The notes beneath the pieces were generated by a model. That model did no database searches and had not been told where the DNA came from. It saw only the letters and a program-made list of their open reading frames with translations. This document shows positions 1 to 8,237 of a stretch of DNA of 40,646 nt, in pieces; position 1 is the first letter of the stretch; each line of letters starts with the position of its first letter. Origin of the DNA: Micrococcales bacterium (GTDB lineage: Bacteria; Actinomycetota; Actinomycetes; Actinomycetales; Cellulomonadaceae); the NCBI GenBank assembly GCA_014763765.1, contig JACXUT010000007.1:1-40646 (forward strand), in the 5' to 3' direction. The position numbers and the translations under genes are program-made.

Positions 1-86
1 GATCGGTCATCCCCCCATGGTGACGCACGCCGGCGCGGGGGCGTGATCGCGCGCCGGCGTGCGTCACCATGGGGGGATGACCGATC
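1..86. repeat. Perfect 37-bp inverted repeat spanning the murA start
   Basis: Bases 1-37 are the exact reverse complement of 50-86, separated by a 12-base loop (38-49). The right arm contains the G-run before murA, its ATG at 77-79 and the first ten coding bases. The left arm reaches the first base of the window, so the repeat may be longer. As RNA it would bury the murA start in a hairpin. Such a repeat exactly at a sequence edge can also be a fold-back assembly artefact, and the sequence alone cannot separate the two. Confidence 0.9.
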
Positions 87-1393
87 TGCTGTACGTCCAC
101 GGCGGCACGCCCCTGTCGGGCGAGATCACCGTCCGGGGCGCCAAGAACTTCGTCTCGAAGGCGATGGTCGCCTCGCTGCTCGGGGAGACGCCGAGCGAGC
201 TGCGCAACGTCCCGCAGATCCGCGACGTCGCCGTCGTGACCGGCCTGCTGGAGCTGCACGGCGTGCGGGTCGGCGCGGACGCCGAGGCCGGCGTGCTGCG
301 GCTCGACCCGACGGACGTGGAGTCCGCGCACGTCGCCGACATCGACGCGCACGCGGGCTCCAGCCGCATCCCGATCCTGTTCTGCGGGCCGCTGCTGCAC
401 CGCCTCGGCGAGGCGTTCATCCCGGACCTGGGCGGCTGCCGGATCGGCGACCGGCCGATCAACTACCACCTCGACATCCTGCGCCAGTTCGGGGCCGTGG
501 TGGACAAGCGCGACAACGGCATCCACATCCGCGCGCCGCGCCGCCTCCAGGGCACGAAGATCACGCTGCCGTACCCCAGCGTCGGGGCCACCGAGCAGCT
601 GCTGCTGACCGCCGTGCGCGCCGAGGGCATCACCGAGCTGACGAACGCCGCCATCGAGCCCGAGATCATGGACCTCATCAACGTCCTGCAGAAGATGGGC
701 GCGATCATCTCGGTCGACACGGACCGGGTCATCCGGATCGAGGGCGTCGACCGGCTCGTCGGGTTCCGGCACACCGCGCTCGCGGACCGGATCGAGGCCG
801 CGTCCTGGGCCTCGGCGGCGCTCGCCACGGGTGGCGACATCCTGGTCCGCGGCGCCACCCAGCCCGAGATGACCATGTTCCTCAACACGTTCCGCAAGGT
901 CGGCGGCGAGTTCACGGTCGACGACGACGGCATCCGGTTCTTCCACCCCGGCGGCGACCTGTCCTCGATCGTGCTCGAGACCGACGTCCACCCCGGCTTC
1001 ATGACCGACTGGCAGCAGCCGCTGGTCGTCGCGCTGACGCAGGCCAAGGGCCTGTCGATCGTGCACGAGACCGTGTACGAGAACCGGTTCGGGTTCACGG
1101 ACGCGCTGCGGGGCATGGGCGCGACGATCCAGGTCTACAAGGAGTGCCTGGGCGGCCGGCCGTGCCGGTTCGGGCAGCGCAACTTCTACCACTCGGCCGT
1201 CGTCTCGGGCCCGACGCCGCTGGCCGCCGCGGACATCGAGGTGCCGGACCTGCGGGGCGGGTTCAGCCACCTGATCGCGGCGCTGGCCGCGAAGGGCACG
1301 TCGGCGGTGCGCGGCATCAGCCTGATCGACCGGGGCTACGAGCGCTTCACGGACAAGCTCGCGGCGCTCGGTGCGGAGTTCGACCGGGGCTGA
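77..1393 (+). CDS. murA: UDP-N-acetylglucosamine 1-carboxyvinyltransferase
   Basis: Cytoplasmic enzyme of the first committed step of peptidoglycan synthesis: it transfers enolpyruvate from phosphoenolpyruvate to UDP-GlcNAc. The 438-residue product has the EPSP-synthase-type repeat fold. GAKN (21-24) carries the conserved Lys, here K23. GGCRIGDRP places a cysteine at 121, matching the PEP-binding, fosfomycin-reactive Cys115 of E. coli MurA, so the enzyme should be of the fosfomycin-sensitive type. The TDWQQP segment holds the conserved Asp. ATG 77 is chosen because a G-run lies just upstream and the homologous N-terminus begins there; an in-frame GTG at 59 would add six residues. The start lies inside the 1-86 inverted repeat. 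Confidence 0.93.
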   Translation: MTDLLYVHGGTPLSGEITVRGAKNFVSKAMVASLLGETPSELRNVPQIRDVAVVTGLLELHGVRVGADAEAGVLRLDPTDVESAHVADIDAHAGSSRIPILFCGPLLHRLGEAFIPDLGGCRIGDRPINYHLDILRQFGAVVDKRDNGIHIRAPRRLQGTKITLPYPSVGATEQLLLTAVRAEGITELTNAAIEPEIMDLINVLQKMGAIISVDTDRVIRIEGVDRLVGFRHTALADRIEAASWASAALATGGDILVRGATQPEMTMFLNTFRKVGGEFTVDDDGIRFFHPGGDLSSIVLETDVHPGFMTDWQQPLVVALTQAKGLSIVHETVYENRFGFTDALRGMGATIQVYKECLGGRPCRFGQRNFYHSAVVSGPTPLAAADIEVPDLRGGFSHLIAALAAKGTSAVRGISLIDRGYERFTDKLAALGAEFDRG

Positions 1394-1422
1394 CGCCCGG
1401 CCGGCGCAGCTCCGGGGCCGGC

Positions 1423-2232
1423 TCAGCTCCGCGGCCGGTCGCGGAACTCGTGCGGGCTGTGCGCCTGCGTCCCGGACACCTGCGCGACGATCTCGCCGGC
1501 GACGTCCCGCATCTTGCTGTTCCGGTGCTGCGACGCCCGCCGCAGGATCGCGAACGCCTCCTCCGGGCCGCAGCGGTTCTGCGCCATCACCACGCCGAGG
1601 GCCTGGTCGATGACCGCGCGCGACGCCATCGCCTGGCGCAGGTCGGTGTTGAGGCGGGCCTGCTCCTCGGCGCGCGCGGCGACCACCACGGCCCGCGCGG
1701 CGTCGTCGGCGAGGCGCGCGACGTCGTCCAGGACGTCCTCGTCCCACTCGCCGGGCGTGGTCCGGTACAGGTCGATCGCGAGCTCGAGCGCGCTGCGGGG
1801 CACGACGGTCGCCGGGAGCGCGGCCGCGGCGAGGAAGCCCACGCGCACCGTCTCGGCGCGCCACGCCGGCCACCGCTGCTCCCCGGCGACGTCCGGGACG
1901 GTGATGCGCCGCCCGACGCGCGCGGCCTCCAGGCACGGGCCGTCGCCCGCGGCCTGCTCCGCCCGGTCGCACGCCGCCGCACGCTCGTCGGCGGCCGCGG
2001 CCACGGTCGACTGCCCCTCGAGCCGCACGGTGATCGCGGCGGACGACCCGGGGCCGCCGCGGTCCGCCGCGCGCCGCACGATCGCGTCGAGCAGCGCGTC
2101 CACCGGGACCGTGGCGACGAGCAGGCCGTGGAGCTCGTCGAGGATCCCGGTCCGCCACGCCTCGGCGTCCGCGGCCGGGGCGTGCGCGAGCGACCCGCCG
2201 GGCGTCGGGACGGTCGGCTCGGCCACCGTCAC
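1423..2232 (-). CDS. GAF-ANTAR domain regulator
   Basis: Predicted cytoplasmic sensor and RNA-binding antiterminator of 269 residues. A GAF-type sensory domain covers about 32-186. An ANTAR domain follows at about 196-252, with the typical core ASRAVIDQALGVVMAQNRC and the helical end AFAILRRASQHRN. ANTAR domains are known to bind paired hairpins in nascent RNA and prevent termination; the GAF ligand is unknown. It is the last gene of a minus-strand operon and its GTG start overlaps the stop of the 53-residue gene by four bases, so the two are probably translationally coupled. No phospho-acceptor receiver domain is present, so signalling probably goes through the GAF domain. Confidence 0.88.
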   Translation of the reverse strand: MTVAEPTVPTPGGSLAHAPAADAEAWRTGILDELHGLLVATVPVDALLDAIVRRAADRGGPGSSAAITVRLEGQSTVAAAADERAAACDRAEQAAGDGPCLEAARVGRRITVPDVAGEQRWPAWRAETVRVGFLAAAALPATVVPRSALELAIDLYRTTPGEWDEDVLDDVARLADDAARAVVVAARAEEQARLNTDLRQAMASRAVIDQALGVVMAQNRCGPEEAFAILRRASQHRNSKMRDVAGEIVAQVSGTQAHSPHEFRDRPRS

Positions 2233-2390
2233 TCGCCGTCCGGCTCGTCCCCGCCCGTCCGGCCGGGTTCTGCCTCGTAGGCGGCCTCGGGTCCGTCGCC
2301 CTCCGAGCCGGGGGTGCTCGCCTCGGCCACGTCGTCCGGGTCCCCGTCGGGCAGCACGCCCTCGGGGCGGTCCGTCGGCTGGTCGCTCAC
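2229..2390 (-). CDS. Small acidic hypothetical protein (53 aa)
   Basis: I do not recognise this protein. It starts at a GTG at 2390 preceded seven bases upstream by a strong ribosome binding site, GAGGAGGA. It ends in a four-base overlap with the GAF-ANTAR gene. The product is rich in Asp, Glu, Gly and Pro, with only two basic residues, no membrane segment and no cysteine, so it is probably disordered and very acidic. Its position between two ANTAR genes, 26 bases after the first, suggests an accessory or decoy partner, or merely a coupling cistron. The good RBS and both junctions argue that it is translated; no function can be assigned. Confidence 0.7.
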   Translation of the reverse strand: MSDQPTDRPEGVLPDGDPDDVAEASTPGSEGDGPEAAYEAEPGRTGGDEPDGE

Positions 2391-2416
2391 GTCGGTCCTC
2401 CTCGGGTGCGGGTGCC

Positions 2417-3553
2417 TCACATGCTGCTGCGTGCGGCGGGTCCCCGCATCTCGGGACGGCCCCCGGCGGGCGGCAGGATCCGCAGCGCGACGCCCGCGTT
2501 GTCGCAGCGCCGGCGCAGGCGCGCCAGGTGCAGGGCGGCGACCGGGCCGAGCCGGCGCAGGTGCGACGCGTCGACGACGAGCATGCCGCGGGGCGGCACG
2601 GCCCGCAGGGCGTCCGCGAACCCGGCGACGAGCGCCGGCGCGGTCGCGGCGTCGGCCTCCCCGTCGAGCGCCACGAGCACGGACCGGCCGTCCAGGCGGT
2701 GCCGCACGACCAGGGGCGCCGGCGCGTCGGCCGTGCGTCCCGCGCCGTCGGAGTGCGCGCCCGCGTCGACGAGGCTCGCGAGGGCGCCGTCCAGCAGGTC
2801 CCGCGGGTCGGTGTCGGGCCGGCGGCCGGGCAGCGCGCTGAGCATCCGCTCCGCCACGGTGCGCACCTTGACGTTCAGGTGCTCGGAGTGCCACCGCAGC
2901 AGCTCGAACGCCGCCGGGCCGTCGAGCCCGTAGGCGAGCATCGCGGCGCCCTTGGCCTGGTCGATGACCTCGCGCGACGCGATCGCCGCGGTGAGCATCT
3001 CGTCCGCCCGCCGCGCGGCCGTCGCGCCGATCTCGGCGCCCAGGTCGACGAGCAGGCCCAGCAGCTGGAGGCCGCGTCCCTCGCCGGCGGGCGGGCACTC
3101 CACCGCGGGCGAGCCGTCGACGCGGGAGTGGTCCTCGGTCCGGACCCCGGCTGCGGCCCGGTGCTCCGCGGGTGCCGCGGACCCGTCGGTCCGCGTCCTG
3201 CCGGCCGCGGGGCGGGACCCGCGCGCGTGCCGCTCGTCCAGACCGGGCGCCAGCACCGCCAGCACCACGCGCTCCGTGCCCGACGCGTCGACGAGGCGGT
3301 ACCGGACGCTGCGTCCCTCGCCGGGCGCGGGGGGCGCGGCGCGCAGCACCGCCTCCAGGGCGGGACGGTCGTCGCGGTGGCAGTGCGCCAGCATCAGCGA
3401 CGTCGACGGGACCACGTCACCCGGTTCGAACCCGTGGAGGCGGAAGACGGGCTCGGACCAGACGAGGGCGTCGTCGCCGAGCAGGTGGAAGGTGCCGGGT
3501 GCCGTGGTGGTGCGGCGCTCCGCGGGGGACGAGGCGCGGGTGGTGAGGGACAT
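2417..3553 (-). CDS. PAS-ANTAR-STAS domain regulator
   Basis: A 378-residue three-domain regulator. Residues 20-105 resemble a PAS fold of the kind fused to ANTAR in actinobacteria (VWSEPVFRLHGFEPGDV). A disordered linker runs from about 106 to 160. The ANTAR domain lies at about 185-242 (SREVIDQAKGAAMLAYGLD). The C-terminus (283-362) is a STAS-like domain of the anti-sigma antagonist type, but where such antagonists carry the phosphorylated Ser this one reads RRLGPVAALHL, so regulation by Ser phosphorylation is unlikely. ATG 3553 is chosen because GGAG precedes it and homology begins soon after; the frame stays open further upstream without domain content. It is the first gene of the ANTAR operon. 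Confidence 0.85.
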   Translation of the reverse strand: MSLTTRASSPAERRTTTAPGTFHLLGDDALVWSEPVFRLHGFEPGDVVPSTSLMLAHCHRDDRPALEAVLRAAPPAPGEGRSVRYRLVDASGTERVVLAVLAPGLDERHARGSRPAAGRTRTDGSAAPAEHRAAAGVRTEDHSRVDGSPAVECPPAGEGRGLQLLGLLVDLGAEIGATAARRADEMLTAAIASREVIDQAKGAAMLAYGLDGPAAFELLRWHSEHLNVKVRTVAERMLSALPGRRPDTDPRDLLDGALASLVDAGAHSDGAGRTADAPAPLVVRHRLDGRSVLVALDGEADAATAPALVAGFADALRAVPPRGMLVVDASHLRRLGPVAALHLARLRRRCDNAGVALRILPPAGGRPEMRGPAARSSM

Positions 3554-3808
3554 GCGTGCTCCGGAGCCGGGGCGCGACGTGCGTGAGGGCGCGACGCGCT
3601 GGTGTCCCGTGCGGCTCGCTTCGTCCCAACGACGCCCGGGCGCCCCGCGGCTCGGCCGCGAGGACGGTCCGATAGTGCCAAATGCGCCCGCCGATCGCAC
3701 GCCGACGCTCCTGCCAGCGGTTGCGCGGTTCGCGGGCGGGCCTACGCTGTGCTGCCGCGTCGGCCACCCGGAGGGGCGCGTCCGGCCGCCCGGGTAGCAT
3801 CGGCTCCC
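3554..3808. other. Divergent intergenic region, ANTAR operon / plsC
   Basis: A 255-base divergent spacer. Its AT-richest part is around 3671-3685, which probably lies in the promoter of the ANTAR operon, though I could not settle on clear hexamers. The plsC -10 element lies at its right end. I found no gene here. Confidence 0.5.
3795..3800 (+). promoter_or_regulatory. -10 element TAGCAT for plsC, probably leaderless
   Basis: TAGCAT ends eight bases before the GTG at 3809. Transcription would begin at or next to the start codon, and no Shine-Dalgarno sequence lies between. Confidence 0.55.
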
Positions 3809-4564
3809 GTGCACCCGCCCCGCGCCAACCGCGCCTACCGCAACGTCGCCCGTGTGCTGCGACCCGTGCTGTACGCGATCACGCGTCGCGACTGGCGCGG
3901 CGCCGAGCACCTCCCGGCGGGCGGGTTCATCGCCGCGGGCAACCACATGACGAACGTCGACCCCGTCACCTTCGCGCACTTCCTGTACGACAACGGGGTC
4001 GCGCCGAAGATCCTCGCGAAGTCGTCGCTGTTCTCGGTGCCGGTGGTGGGCTGGGTGCTGCGGACCAGCGGCCAGATCCCGGTGTACCGGAACACCTCCC
4101 AGGCCGGCGACTCCCTGCGGGCCGCCGAGCAGGCGCTGCGGGAGGGGGAGTGCGTCGCGGTCTTCCCCGAGGGCACGCTCACGCGCGACCCGGACCTGTG
4201 GCCGATGGTGGCGAAGACCGGCGTCGCCCGCCTCGCGCTGACGACCCGCGTCCCCGTCGTGCCGATCGCGCAGTGGGGGCCGCAGCTGCTGCTCGGCCGC
4301 TACGCGAAGGTGTTCAAGCCGATCCCCCCGAAGCGCGTGACGGTGCTGGCCGGACCGCCCGTCGACCTCGCGGACCTGTACGACCGCCCGCTGGACGCCG
4401 CGACGCTGCGCGAGGCGACCGCCCGGGTGATGGCGGCGATCACCGCGCTGCTGGCCGACGTGCGCGGCGAGACGCCCCCCGAGCGGCCGTACGACATGCG
4501 CCGCGCCGGGGGCGGTGCCGGGGCGGCCGGGCCTGCCGCCCCCACGGCGGACGGGGCCGCGTGA
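3809..4564 (+). CDS. plsC: 1-acyl-sn-glycerol-3-phosphate acyltransferase
   Basis: Membrane-associated acyltransferase that converts lysophosphatidate to phosphatidate in phospholipid synthesis. The 251-residue product has the HX4D motif in NHMTNVD (His46, Asp51) and the FPEGT block at 119-123, both diagnostic of the PlsC family. The C-terminal 25 residues are Gly/Ala-rich and probably disordered. GTG 3809 is preferred because homology starts there and a -10 hexamer lies eight bases upstream. Its stop overlaps the gpsA start by four bases, so phosphatidate synthesis and supply of glycerol 3-phosphate are coupled in one transcript. Confidence 0.92.
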   Translation: MHPPRANRAYRNVARVLRPVLYAITRRDWRGAEHLPAGGFIAAGNHMTNVDPVTFAHFLYDNGVAPKILAKSSLFSVPVVGWVLRTSGQIPVYRNTSQAGDSLRAAEQALREGECVAVFPEGTLTRDPDLWPMVAKTGVARLALTTRVPVVPIAQWGPQLLLGRYAKVFKPIPPKRVTVLAGPPVDLADLYDRPLDAATLREATARVMAAITALLADVRGETPPERPYDMRRAGGGAGAAGPAAPTADGAA

Positions 4565-5562
4565 CGCGCGCTGCCGTCCTCGGCGCCGGCGCGTGGGGCA
4601 CGACGTTCGCGGCCGTGCTCGCCGACGCGGGCTGCGACGTCACCGTCTGGGGGCGCGACGCCGCCGTGTGCGCCGAGATCGCCGGGTCGCGCCGCAACGA
4701 GCGGTACCTGCCGGGGGTCGACCTGCCCGCGCGCGTGACGGCCGACCCGGACCCGGTCGCCGCGGTGGCGGGCGCGGACGTCGTCGCCGTCGCGGTGCCG
4801 TCGCAGTCCGCCCGGGCGACGCTCGCCCCGCTGGCCGGCCGGCTCGACCCGGGCGCCGTCGCGGTGTCCCTCATGAAGGGGGTCGAGCTCGCGACGGACC
4901 GTCGGATGAGCGAGGTCGTGGCCGAGGCTCTCGACCTGGAGCCGGCCCGGGTGGCGGTGCTGTCGGGCCCGAACCTCGCCTCGGAGATCGCCGCCCGCCA
5001 GCCGACGGCCACCGTCGTCGCGTCGTCGGACGCCGGCACCGCCGAGCGCGTCGCCGCCGCGTGCGCGTCCGGGTACTTCCGGCCCTACACCAACGACGAC
5101 GTGGTGGGCGTCGAGCTGTGCGGGGCGGTGAAGAACGTCATCGCGCTCGCGGTCGGGATCTCCCAGGGCCGCGGCCTGGGCTACAACACGATGGCGACCG
5201 TCATCACGCGCGGCCTCGTGGAGATCACGCGTCTCGGCCTGGCGCTCGGTGCGAGGGCGGAGACGTTCCCGGGCCTCGCGGGCATGGGTGACCTCATGGC
5301 GACGTGCGCGTCGCCGGACTCCCGCAACCACCGCCTGGGCCTGCGCATCGGCCAGGGGATGACGCTCGACGAGGCGGTCACGGCCACCGGCGGCACCGCG
5401 GAGGGCGTGAAGTCCTCGCGTTCGGTGCTGGACCTCGCGGAGCGCGCGGGCGTCGAGATGCCGATCACCGCGGCCGTCGTGCAGGTGCTGCACGAGGGCC
5501 TGCCGGTGGACGCGCTCGCGCCGCTGCTGCTGGGGCGCCCGCGCAAGGCGGAGGGCCTCTAG
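4561..5562 (+). CDS. gpsA: NAD(P)-dependent glycerol-3-phosphate dehydrogenase
   Basis: Reduces dihydroxyacetone phosphate to sn-glycerol 3-phosphate for phospholipid head groups. The 333-residue length is typical. The N-terminal Rossmann motif is VLGAGAWGTTFA, and the conserved catalytic-lysine region GAVKNVIALAVG is present, followed by the family block GMGDLMATC. GTG 4561 overlaps the plsC stop as GTGA. The gene faces the TetR gene tail to tail with 22 bases between them. Confidence 0.96.
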   Translation: MTRAAVLGAGAWGTTFAAVLADAGCDVTVWGRDAAVCAEIAGSRRNERYLPGVDLPARVTADPDPVAAVAGADVVAVAVPSQSARATLAPLAGRLDPGAVAVSLMKGVELATDRRMSEVVAEALDLEPARVAVLSGPNLASEIAARQPTATVVASSDAGTAERVAAACASGYFRPYTNDDVVGVELCGAVKNVIALAVGISQGRGLGYNTMATVITRGLVEITRLGLALGARAETFPGLAGMGDLMATCASPDSRNHRLGLRIGQGMTLDEAVTATGGTAEGVKSSRSVLDLAERAGVEMPITAAVVQVLHEGLPVDALAPLLLGRPRKAEGL

Positions 5563-5584
5563 GCCGCGCGTCGGCGGGCGCCCC

Positions 5585-6229
5585 TCAGCCGCGCCCGGTG
5601 CCGACGACGGGCTCCTGCGGCTGCACGACGGCCGCGACCAGCGCCTCGATCGCGAACTCGCTGGTCCGCGCCAGCTCCACGTCGTCGCGGGCCAGCAGCC
5701 ACTGCACCTGGAGCCCGTCCATGACCGCGAGGATGGCGGCGGCGGCACGGCCGACCGTGCCGGGCTCGGTCACGCCGCGCTCGGCGCAGACCTCCCGGAA
5801 CGCGTCGGCGATCTCGGCGCGCAGCGTGCGGTAGCGCTCCTCGAAGTACGCGCGCGCGGGGTGGTCGTCGGTCACGGACTCGGCGGACAGCACCGCGTAG
5901 GCCTGGACGATGCCCGGCCGCTCCTCGTTGGCGAACGCGGTCCGCACGAGGTGGCGGAACAGCTCGATGCCGCCGGGGATGTGCTGCTCGGCGAGCCCCT
6001 CGACGTCGGACTGGTCGCGGAAGCGCAGCACCTCGACGAGGAGCTGGTCCTTGGACCCGAAGTGGTGGAGGATCCCCGCGTGCGTCATGCCGACCTGCTC
6101 GGCGATCTCCGTGAGCGGGCCGTTGTTGTAGCCCTTGCTGCCGAACGTCGTCATGGCGGCGGTCAGGATGCGCCGCCGGCGCTCCAGGGTCTCCGGGCGC
6201 GGCCGGACGGGCCGCTTCGCCGAGCTCAT
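5585..6229 (-). CDS. TetR-family transcriptional regulator
   Basis: A 214-residue TetR-type repressor. The N-terminal helix-turn-helix lies at about 38-60 (LTEIAEQVGMTHAGILHHFG); the rest is an all-helical ligand and dimerisation domain with no recognisable ligand signature. ATG 6229 has a GAGGAAG ribosome binding site upstream. It is divergent from the ABC-GH3 operon, and a TetR-like palindrome at 6358-6375 lies between them, so it probably controls that operon and perhaps itself. TetR control of a glycoside uptake locus is less usual than LacI control, which leaves the inducer open. Confidence 0.93.
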   Translation of the reverse strand: MSSAKRPVRPRPETLERRRRILTAAMTTFGSKGYNNGPLTEIAEQVGMTHAGILHHFGSKDQLLVEVLRFRDQSDVEGLAEQHIPGGIELFRHLVRTAFANEERPGIVQAYAVLSAESVTDDHPARAYFEERYRTLRAEIADAFREVCAERGVTEPGTVGRAAAAILAVMDGLQVQWLLARDDVELARTSEFAIEALVAAVVQPQEPVVGTGRG

Positions 6230-6357
6230 GGCTGTCTCACTTCCTCTGCCGCCGCGCCCGCCGGCGTGGTCGCGCGCCGATCGTAGCGGCCGGGGCTGCT
6301 GCCGACCGGGACCCGCCTGCCGTGACCAACTCGTGATCTCCGGGGCCTGGCGGACAC

Positions 6358-6375
6358 TTACTGACAGTGTAGTAA
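6358..6375. promoter_or_regulatory. Candidate TetR operator TTACTGACAGTGTAGTAA
   Basis: An 18-base imperfect palindrome with outer arms TTACT/AGTAA and an inner ACTGACAGT, in the TetR/SBP divergent spacer. It is AT-rich against its surroundings and similar in layout to known TetR-family operators. It lies 82 bases before the SBP start, where a bound repressor could block transcription. Confidence 0.65.
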
Positions 6376-6456
6376 CGTTCCGCGCAGCACGACCGCGAGG
6401 ACGCGGCGTGACCTCAGACGCCGGCTGCGTCCCGGCGCCGTTTCGAAGGAGAAACC

Positions 6457-8127
6457 ATGAGGGTGAAGTACCCGGCGGTCGCGCTCGGCGTGGCCGCCGC
6501 CCTGGCACTGACGGCCTGCTCCGGCGGGTCGGGCGGGGCGGGCGACGAGGGCAGCAGCACCGGCGGCACCGGGGCCCCGCTGACCATCGCCAAGCCGGAC
6601 GGCGCCATCGCCACCGAGTCGAACAACCCGTGGGTCGGCGACGCCTCGGGCATGAAGCTCGGCTACATCAACGCGATCCTGGAGCCGCTGGGGTTCGTCA
6701 ACCTCATCGACCCCAGCGACGACGTCACGCCGTGGCTCGCCCAGGAGATCACCTGGAACGACGACTACACCGCGGTCACGCTCGTGGCCCGCGACGGCGT
6801 CACCTGGAACGACGGCGAGGACTTCACCGCCGACGACATCGCGTACACGTTCACGCTGCTCAAGGACAAGCCGGAGCTCGACAACGCGGCGCTCGGCATC
6901 GAGGACGTCGCGCTCGACGGGGACACCGTCACGATCTCCTTCGCCGCGTCGATGTTCGCCAAGCAGGACAAGGTCCTGCACAAGCTCATCGTCCCGAAGC
7001 ACATCTGGGAGGACGTCGCCGACCCGGCCACGGACCCGAACCTCGAGCCCGTCGGCACCGGCCCCTACGTGCTGTCGCAGTTCTCCTCGCAGAGCGTCGA
7101 GCTCACCGCGCGGGACGACTACTGGGGCGGGGAGCTCGCCGCGCCGACGCTCTACTACGTGTCGTACAACGACAACACCGCGCTCACCACGGCGCTGGCC
7201 AACGGCGAGGCCGACTGGGCGCAGGCGTTCATCCCCAACGTGCAGTCCGCGTACCTCGACAAGGACGACGCGAACGTCTACTGGGCGGCCGCGGGCCTCG
7301 GCATCGACGCGATGTTCGTCAACACGCAGACCAAGCCGTTCAGCGACGTCGCGTTCCGCCAGGCGATGAACCTCGTCGTCGACCGCACCAAGCACCAGGC
7401 GATCGCGCGGGAGGGCGGCGTGCCGGAGCTCACCTCGGTGACCGGCCTGCCCACCCCCGCGGGCGACCCGTTCATCGCCGACGACTTCGCCGGCGAGACG
7501 TACGGCGTCGACGTCGACGGCGCCAAGGAGATCCTCACGGACGCCGGCTACACCTGGGACGGCGACGCCCTCGTCGACCCCGACGGCGAGCCCGTCACGT
7601 TCGAGCTGAGCGTCCCGCAGGGCTGGAGCGACTACGTCACCGGCATCTCGCTGATCGCCGACTCGGCCAAGGAGCTGGGCGTCGAGGCCACGGTCGACAC
7701 CCCGGACGCCGACACCTGGTGGGCCATGAAGAGCGAGGGCGACTTCCAGGCGATCCTGCACTGGACCGACACCGGCGCCACGCCGTACGACCTGTACAGC
7801 GACATCATGGACGGCCGGTGGCTGAAGCCGCTCGGCGAGGCCGCGGACTACAACTTCGGGCGGTTCGACAGCCCGGAGGCCACGGCCGCGCTCGACACCT
7901 ACGCCACCGCGACGGACGACGCCGCGCGCGCCGAGGCCCTGGCGGAGGTCCAGGAGATCTTCGTCGAGCAGGTGCCCGCGCTGCCGATCGGCACCCGCCC
8001 GTTCATCGGCGAGTACAACACGCGCAGCTACGTCGGCTGGCCGGGCGAGGACGACCCGTACGCCAACCCCGACCCGACGCAGCCCACCGCCGCGCTGATC
8101 CTCACCAGCCTGGAGCCGGCGAGCTGA
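6457..8127 (+). CDS. ABC transporter substrate-binding lipoprotein, family 5
   Basis: Extracellular solute-binding lipoprotein of 556 residues, the size usual for the oligopeptide/dipeptide type (SBP family 5). The signal peptide ends in the lipobox LTAC, giving lipidated Cys21. A low-complexity Gly/Ser linker follows, then the two-lobed domain with family features such as WNDGEDFTADDIAYTF and PVGTGPYVL. An AAGGAG-type site precedes ATG 6457. It is the first gene of an operon that ends with a cytoplasmic GH3 enzyme. Some family 5 binding proteins carry beta-linked oligosaccharides instead of peptides, so a glycoside ligand is inferred from context; binding residues cannot be read here. Confidence 0.9.
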   Translation: MRVKYPAVALGVAAALALTACSGGSGGAGDEGSSTGGTGAPLTIAKPDGAIATESNNPWVGDASGMKLGYINAILEPLGFVNLIDPSDDVTPWLAQEITWNDDYTAVTLVARDGVTWNDGEDFTADDIAYTFTLLKDKPELDNAALGIEDVALDGDTVTISFAASMFAKQDKVLHKLIVPKHIWEDVADPATDPNLEPVGTGPYVLSQFSSQSVELTARDDYWGGELAAPTLYYVSYNDNTALTTALANGEADWAQAFIPNVQSAYLDKDDANVYWAAAGLGIDAMFVNTQTKPFSDVAFRQAMNLVVDRTKHQAIAREGGVPELTSVTGLPTPAGDPFIADDFAGETYGVDVDGAKEILTDAGYTWDGDALVDPDGEPVTFELSVPQGWSDYVTGISLIADSAKELGVEATVDTPDADTWWAMKSEGDFQAILHWTDTGATPYDLYSDIMDGRWLKPLGEAADYNFGRFDSPEATAALDTYATATDDAARAEALAEVQEIFVEQVPALPIGTRPFIGEYNTRSYVGWPGEDDPYANPDPTQPTAALILTSLEPAS

Positions 8128-8133
8128 CGCGCC

Positions 8134-8185
8134 GCTGCGGCCGGCCGGCGACGGGACCTCGTCCCCGCCGCCGGCCGGCCGCAGC
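8134..8185 (+). other. Intra-operon stem-loop between SBP and ATPase genes
   Basis: A perfect 17-bp stem (8134-8150 with 8169-8185) encloses a smaller 5-bp hairpin, GGGAC/GTCCC. No T-tract follows. Placed just after the binding-protein gene, it could stabilise the upstream message or stop part of transcription, giving more binding protein than transporter, as is common in ABC operons. Confidence 0.75.
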
Positions 8186-8237
8186 CGTGCCGGGCAGACG
8201 GGCGGGCCACGGGTCCGCGGGAAGACGGGAAGGTGCA

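Noticed and set aside
1-76. A gene ending or starting in the first 76 bases
   Set aside because: The left part is the mirror image of the murA start region and shows no independent coding evidence.
3554-3979. Upstream extension of the PAS-ANTAR-STAS protein by 142 residues
   Set aside because: The extension is Arg/Pro/Gly-rich with no domain, and would cover the divergent promoter region and the plsC start.
5563-5584. Possible terminator between gpsA and the TetR gene
   Set aside because: The 22-base gap has only a short GGGCGCCC palindrome, too small to call.
6135-8237. Upstream part of a long plus frame leading into the first ATPase
   Set aside because: It covers the SBP gene in another frame. 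The ATPase homology starts at 8238, where a start codon and RBS exist.
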